A DNA stretch of 64,000 nucleotides, taken from CAAFZY01 sp964410325. GTDB lineage: Bacteria; Pseudomonadota; Alphaproteobacteria; RF32; CAG-239. The notes beneath the pieces were generated by a model, which saw only the letters and a list, made by a program, of their open reading frames with translations, searched no databases and was not told the origin of the DNA. The position numbers and the translations under genes are program-made. Below are positions 59,785 through 64,000 of the stretch, in pieces (position 1 is the stretch's first letter; the number at the start of each line of letters is the position of its first letter). The stretch lies in NCBI GenBank assembly GCA_964410325.1, contig CAYPFN010000005.1:11613-75612 (forward strand). Reading direction: 5' to 3'.

Positions 59785-61029
59785 TTAAAACTTGTAGTTC
59801 AGCGACAAACCGAACAACTGAACCGAATTGGTATAATCCGCCGTTACATGACTGCCGTCGTTGCCGGTCAAAGATGTATCCAGATGAGCGTCATGAGCTT
59901 TAATATAAGTATAAGCCAGATCAAAGCTCAAATGGTCGTTATACTGATAATTTAAACCAGTTGAATACCAGATTCTGTCAGAATCCGGAATACGCGGCGT
60001 CCGATGTTGCAACCTAACCGCGCTTTGGTCATAAGCCAAACCTAAACGCCACTTCCATTGGTGGTCAATCTGATAACTGGCACCAATGGCAAAAAAGTTG
60101 GTATCGCGCCAATTCTCTTTAACTTGGCTTAAAACTTCGCCATCAGCATCTTTGACAATCAGATTTTTAAATGAACTCCAGAAAACCCGCTGATATTCAG
60201 CCATAACCGCCCATTTATCATTAATCTGGTGAAAAATACCCATAGACAGCATTTCCGGCGTTCTTAAGCGCGCACTGATATCTCCGCTAAGCGAGGCAGC
60301 AATGTCTGGAACGGTAGAAGAGGCATCCAGATCGCCACGCAGCTTATGTTTAACATCGCTACGATAAGCAAGACCAACACGCGTATTTTCATTAAATTCA
60401 TACATAGCACCTAATTGATAACCGATATCAAACGCATCACCTTCCATGGCCGCATAATACGGATATTGGCTATACACGGCTCCGGTATTGGTCAGACGCG
60501 CTTTAACATACTGCATCTGCAGGCCGGCACCCAAAGATAATTTATCCGTCACTTTATAAGCCGCCATCGGCGTAACCGTAACCGTCGTCAGTTTAGAGGT
60601 AATACCATGGTCCGAACCAACCCAATCCTGGTCATATTTGGTAATCATGCCGTATGGGATGTTTAAGGCCAACCCCAAAAAAACCTTGTCATTCAGCTGG
60701 TGCGAAATTGTGGCGTTCGGTGCCACGGAGGCATGCACGATATTATTAATATCTGAGCCACGCGAACCGTCGCCTTGCACATTGGAAGCTTCTGCCCGTG
60801 GCGCAATATAAGTGCCACCGATATTCAGCTGCGTACCTTTCTGACGGGTTAAGCCCGCTACATTAAAATAAGCATAGGAATTATTTTCGGCACCAGCCGT
60901 TGCGCCGGCAAAAGCATTGCCTTGCGCAGCTGCAGACTGTTCTCTCAAATGAAAGCCAGCCGCATTGGCATTGGCAGCCAACAAAATCGTGCCTAATGCC
61001 GTCATCGTTAAAGCTATGTTGTTTTTCAT
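59785..61029 (-). CDS. fadL: FadL-type outer-membrane long-chain fatty acid transporter
   Basis: FadL homologues carry long-chain fatty acids and other hydrophobic compounds across the outer membrane. A signal peptide is followed by the mature N-terminus AGFHLREQSAAAQGNAFAG, the plug-forming hatch region with NNSYAYFNVAGL, then a 14-stranded barrel ending in FGLSLNYKF with terminal phenylalanine. 414 aa from the ATG at 61029, which has only a weak AGAAGTG site. It is divergent from the aas-like gene, which would activate incoming fatty acids. Confidence 0.9.
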   Translation of the reverse strand: MKNNIALTMTALGTILLAANANAAGFHLREQSAAAQGNAFAGATAGAENNSYAYFNVAGLTRQKGTQLNIGGTYIAPRAEASNVQGDGSRGSDINNIVHASVAPNATISHQLNDKVFLGLALNIPYGMITKYDQDWVGSDHGITSKLTTVTVTPMAAYKVTDKLSLGAGLQMQYVKARLTNTGAVYSQYPYYAAMEGDAFDIGYQLGAMYEFNENTRVGLAYRSDVKHKLRGDLDASSTVPDIAASLSGDISARLRTPEMLSMGIFHQINDKWAVMAEYQRVFWSSFKNLIVKDADGEVLSQVKENWRDTNFFAIGASYQIDHQWKWRLGLAYDQSAVRLQHRTPRIPDSDRIWYSTGLNYQYNDHLSFDLAYTYIKAHDAHLDTSLTGNDGSHVTADYTNSVQLFGLSLNYKF

Positions 61030-61351
61030 AAGTTTTTTTTCACTTCTATAGTTAATCCAAAGCAACATAATATGCCCGATGCCTTACCTATTATTTATTT
61101 TTGCTTGTAACATTTGCGGCATATTGTCTGTCAAAATGTACATAATATGTTACGTTGCAGTTTTATACATAAAATTTGCCGATAAAGCAAGGGATTAAAA
61201 CACAACAATGCATAAATTTTAAATTTGCATTTAATATCAATATGTTAACCTGGGCTCTTCCGCAACTGTCCACTAGGCTATTTTTTATCTTTACAAAAAA
61301 GTCCTTTTTGTATACAAGACTTTATATGGTGTAAACTGTGGAGTAAAATTT

Positions 61352-63541
61352 TTGAATAATTTCGTCAAATGGTGCTTACGTACTTTCTTTTATATATTCA
61401 AAACCAGATGTACAATCGAATTTAAGGCCAAACAATTGCCTAAAAAGGGTGTTTATGTATCCAATCATGTTTCCTATCTTGATCCGATTTTGCTGTATGC
61501 TTTTCTGCCGGGCAATCCTGTTTTTGCCTTAAACGGCCATTTATACCGGCGGCGTGGCATACGCTTTTTAATGAGGTTTGCCGATATCATGCCTTTCAAT
61601 CCGATTGAACCGGGAGATATCAAAGAGCTTATAGCCAAAGTAGATAGCGACCGTTTAGTCATGATTTTTGCCGAAGGGCGCATTACTGAAAGTGGCGGCC
61701 TGATGAAAATTTATGAAGCTCCCGGCCTGGTTGCCGATAAATCCAAAGCGCCGCTTATTCCGGTCTGGATTGACGGTCCGCAGTACGGCTACTTTTCCAA
61801 AACCAAAGGCAAACTACCGCACCGCCCTTTACCCAAAATGCGCATTACCGTCGGCAAACCGCGCTCATTTAAATTAAAAGATGAACTACGCCGGCAACGC
61901 GACCATATTAGCAATGAAGTTTATCAAATTTTGCGCGAAATGCGTTTCAAATTCATTTACAATCCAAATATTTCCATATTTGCCCAATTAATGAAAACCG
62001 GTAAAGTTCATTCCAAGAAAGGTTTTTTCTTTAAGCGTCCCCAAGTTCTTGAAGATATTCAGCGCAAAACCAATTCCTATAAGGATATTATCATCAAATC
62101 CTTTGTTTTGGGGCGCTTTTTCAAAAAACGAACCTCACATTTTGAACATGTCGGCTTAATATTGCCTAACACTGTTGCCGCAGTTTGCACTTTCTTTGGT
62201 CTGTCGGCTTATGAACGCATTCCAGTCATGGTAAATTTTTCAGTCGGTGCCAAAAACATGGTATCAATGTGCAAAACAGCTCAGGTAAAGCAGATTATTA
62301 CCTCGCTGACTTTCATCAAAACCGCCAAACTTGAATCAATAGTTGAGGTTTTAAAAGCTAACAACATAAAAATTTTTTATTTGGAATCTTTAGCCAAACA
62401 CATCAATTTAGTTGATAAAATCGGCGCTTTCCTACGCTATAAAATTAAACGCGTTCCGCATAAAGACGGAGGTGATAAAAAAGCTGTCATTCTCTTTACT
62501 TCCGGATCTGAAGGCGCGCCTAAAGCCGTTGTTTTAAGCCACGCCAACATTATGTCCAACATCAAACAAATGTCGGCTCTGGAAACAATCAACATGACTG
62601 ATTTGGTCTTTAATGCCTTGCCTATGTTTCACAGTTTTGGGCTGACCGTTGGCACGTTATTCCCGCTGTTAGAGGGGGCAAAGCTGTTTTTATATCCTTC
62701 CCCATTGCATTACCGTGTGGTAGCTGAACTGGTTTATGAACTAGGTGCCACAATAATGTTCGGTACAGATACTTTTTTCCGTGGCTATGGCAAAATTGCT
62801 CATCCGTATGACTTTCATAACATCCGTTTTATGTTCGGCGGTGCCGAAGCTGTAAAATTAGATACGCGCAACTTGTGGATGGAACGCATGGGCATCCGCA
62901 TGATGGAAGCTTACGGCGCCACCGAATGTTCACCAGTGGTATGCGCCAACAACAGTATTTTCAACCGTTTTGGTTCCATCGGCAAACTCTTGCCGGCAAT
63001 CCAATACAAAATTGAGCCAGTTCCCGGCATCGCCAAAGGTGGTGAGCTGGTCGTTAAAGGGCCTAACATCATGTTGGGATATATTCTTCCAGACAATCCT
63101 GGGGTTTTGGTGCCCCTTGAAGACGGCTGGTATCATACCGGCGATGTAGTTGAAATTGATGAAATCGGTTTTGTATATATTAAAGACCGTATCAAGCGCT
63201 TTGCCAAAATCGGTGGCGAAATGGTATCCTTAAATGCCGTACAAGATATGGTTATCCGTGCCTATGAATGGATGGGAAGTGATTTTGCTTACGGCATTGT
63301 AGCCGTTCCGCATGAAAGCAAAGGCGAACAAATTGTTCTGGTTACCAACAACCGCCAAGTAAAACAAGATGTTTTGCATGATTACATTAAAAATAACGGC
63401 ATGTCCGAACTCTTTCTTCCCCGCATCATTCTATACCATGATCACATTCCGCTCTTAGCTAGTGGTAAAACTGATAATGTCGGCTTAAAAAAATCCGTTA
63501 TGGAAGAATTAGAGATAAATATCCTGAACAAAGCCGTATAA
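61352..63541 (+). CDS. aas: Aas-type acyltransferase/acyl-ACP synthetase fusion
   Basis: In E. coli Aas reacylates lysophospholipid with fatty acids it activates on ACP. The N-terminal PlsC-like domain has NHVSYLDP (His and Asp catalytic pair) and FAEGRITESGG. From about residue 240 an AMP-forming ligase domain follows with ILFTSGSEGAPKAVVLSH, AYGATECSP, GWYHTGDV and GEMVSL. 729 aa, close to E. coli Aas (719). The start is TTG at 61352, preceded by GGAG; no ATG lies nearby in frame. The lysophospholipid flippase gene lplT, often adjacent, is absent. A terminator follows. Confidence 0.9.
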   Translation: MNNFVKWCLRTFFYIFKTRCTIEFKAKQLPKKGVYVSNHVSYLDPILLYAFLPGNPVFALNGHLYRRRGIRFLMRFADIMPFNPIEPGDIKELIAKVDSDRLVMIFAEGRITESGGLMKIYEAPGLVADKSKAPLIPVWIDGPQYGYFSKTKGKLPHRPLPKMRITVGKPRSFKLKDELRRQRDHISNEVYQILREMRFKFIYNPNISIFAQLMKTGKVHSKKGFFFKRPQVLEDIQRKTNSYKDIIIKSFVLGRFFKKRTSHFEHVGLILPNTVAAVCTFFGLSAYERIPVMVNFSVGAKNMVSMCKTAQVKQIITSLTFIKTAKLESIVEVLKANNIKIFYLESLAKHINLVDKIGAFLRYKIKRVPHKDGGDKKAVILFTSGSEGAPKAVVLSHANIMSNIKQMSALETINMTDLVFNALPMFHSFGLTVGTLFPLLEGAKLFLYPSPLHYRVVAELVYELGATIMFGTDTFFRGYGKIAHPYDFHNIRFMFGGAEAVKLDTRNLWMERMGIRMMEAYGATECSPVVCANNSIFNRFGSIGKLLPAIQYKIEPVPGIAKGGELVVKGPNIMLGYILPDNPGVLVPLEDGWYHTGDVVEIDEIGFVYIKDRIKRFAKIGGEMVSLNAVQDMVIRAYEWMGSDFAYGIVAVPHESKGEQIVLVTNNRQVKQDVLHDYIKNNGMSELFLPRIILYHDHIPLLASGKTDNVGLKKSVMEELEINILNKAV

Positions 63542-63549
63542 ATCAAGGT

Positions 63550-63599
63550 AAAATCCCCGCTACGCTCTAAGGTTTAACTGCGTCGCTAAGCGGGGTTTT
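63550..63599 (+). terminator. terminator of aas
   Basis: CCCCGC pairs with GCGGGG across a structured 30-base loop and ends in TTTT. Confidence 0.7.
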
Positions 63600-63892
63600 A
63601 TTATTTCTACAAAATATACTAACAATCCTGCATTGCCAAAGACAAACGTATAGTTTGGCACATATTAAACAGCCACGCCTTTTTTATTTTAATTTTACCG
63701 TAAACGCCATAACCTGCGCCCACATGAGATTTTCCTTTTGTCATCTTTACAAATATCAGTAATCCTCTTTTTATCATGCTTATGAATAAGTATCAAACAG
63801 ATATAATAATATATAAACTCCGGTTTTTACCGGTTGGAAATTAGGAAGAACCCCTCGCTATTCATAGACTGCCTCAGGAGTAACAGAGGGAA

Positions 63893-64000
63893 AAATAAAA
63901 AAACTGACCTCCCAAGGGACGTTTTCTTAAAACTTTAAAGTTGCAAAAAAAAAAAAACGGTTTATAATAAATCGTATAAGCCCTTTACGGAGGTTGTTTT
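63893..64000 (+). repeat. promoter cassette, copy B, cut by the window edge
   Basis: The second copy of the 108-bp element at 35407. It carries an A-run of 13 (63945-63957) against 12 in copy A, and different bases in the hairpin arm (TCCC/GGGA against TCTC/GAGA), so pairing is kept. The window ends exactly where an ATG would follow. Confidence 0.9.
63941..63968 (+). promoter_or_regulatory. promoter with poly-A spacer, copy B
   Basis: TTGCAA (63941-63946) and TATAAT (63963-63968) are spaced 16 bases apart, one more than in copy A because of the longer A-run. The gene it drives lies beyond the window. Confidence 0.7.

Noticed and set aside
1..64000. CRISPR array, rRNA operon or prophage
   Set aside because: No regularly spaced repeat array, no rRNA-like sequence and no phage structural genes were seen.

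Overview
The window looks like a chromosomal segment of a Gram-negative, moderately AT-rich alphaproteobacterium, probably host-associated. Grounds for alphaproteobacteria: a ChpT-type histidine phosphotransferase, a GAAC-N7-GAAC (GTTC-N7-GTTC) SOS box at lexA, a long FtsZ ending in a DIPSFLRR-type peptide, and TrmFO. Outer-membrane beta-barrels (OmpX-like, FadL) show the Gram-negative envelope. Placement below class level is not possible from the sequence alone.

Layout. 0-10 kb: folA-thyA on the minus strand, then a short division and cell-wall cluster mraY-ftsW-murB-ftsQ-ftsA-ftsZ that lacks murD, murG, murC and ddl. 10-13.6 kb: hydrolase, serine acetyltransferase, a secreted protein and trmJ. 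13.6-20.2 kb: glycogen branching, debranching and glucanotransferase operon (glgB-glgX-malQ). 20-29 kb: a DUF2934 protein, a decayed gene, an OmpX-like barrel, an aldo/keto reductase, a protein with a split Nudix-like box, DUF502, recJ and a DUF192 lipoprotein. 29-35 kb: squalene/phytoene synthase homologue, trmFO, a chpT-like gene, and a DUF2157/GDYXXLXY pair in which the second gene carries an in-frame amber codon. 35.4-36.5 kb: a cysteine-rich secreted protein behind a promoter cassette that recurs at the very end of the window. 36.8-41.3 kb: two OmpR-class two-component systems meeting tail to tail, one of them ygiW-qseB-qseC with a PmrA/QseB-type box. 41.4-43.4 kb: MerR regulator and two exported or anchored flavodoxins.

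43.4-51 kb is the accessory region: a three-gene glycosyltransferase operon in which two genes are each broken at an identical nine-G tract, a decayed invertase-type serine recombinase, a secreted esterase, a remnant of a type III restriction Res subunit, a very AT-rich family 8 glycosyltransferase, tRNA-Glu and an intact serine recombinase. 51-64 kb returns to core genes: yibQ-like, lysS, lexA, rubrerythrin, an M23 peptidase, tRNA-Asp, a CatB-like acetyltransferase, fadL and a fused Aas acyltransferase/acyl-ACP synthetase.

The most notable theme is probable phase variation of the cell surface. Both glycosyltransferases would be restored in frame by loss of one G from their G9 tracts (G9 read as OFF, G8 as ON). 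The duplicated 108-bp promoter cassette has a poly-A run of 12 in one copy and 13 in the other, lying between the -35 and -10 boxes. The main caution is that homopolymers are also where sequencing errors occur.
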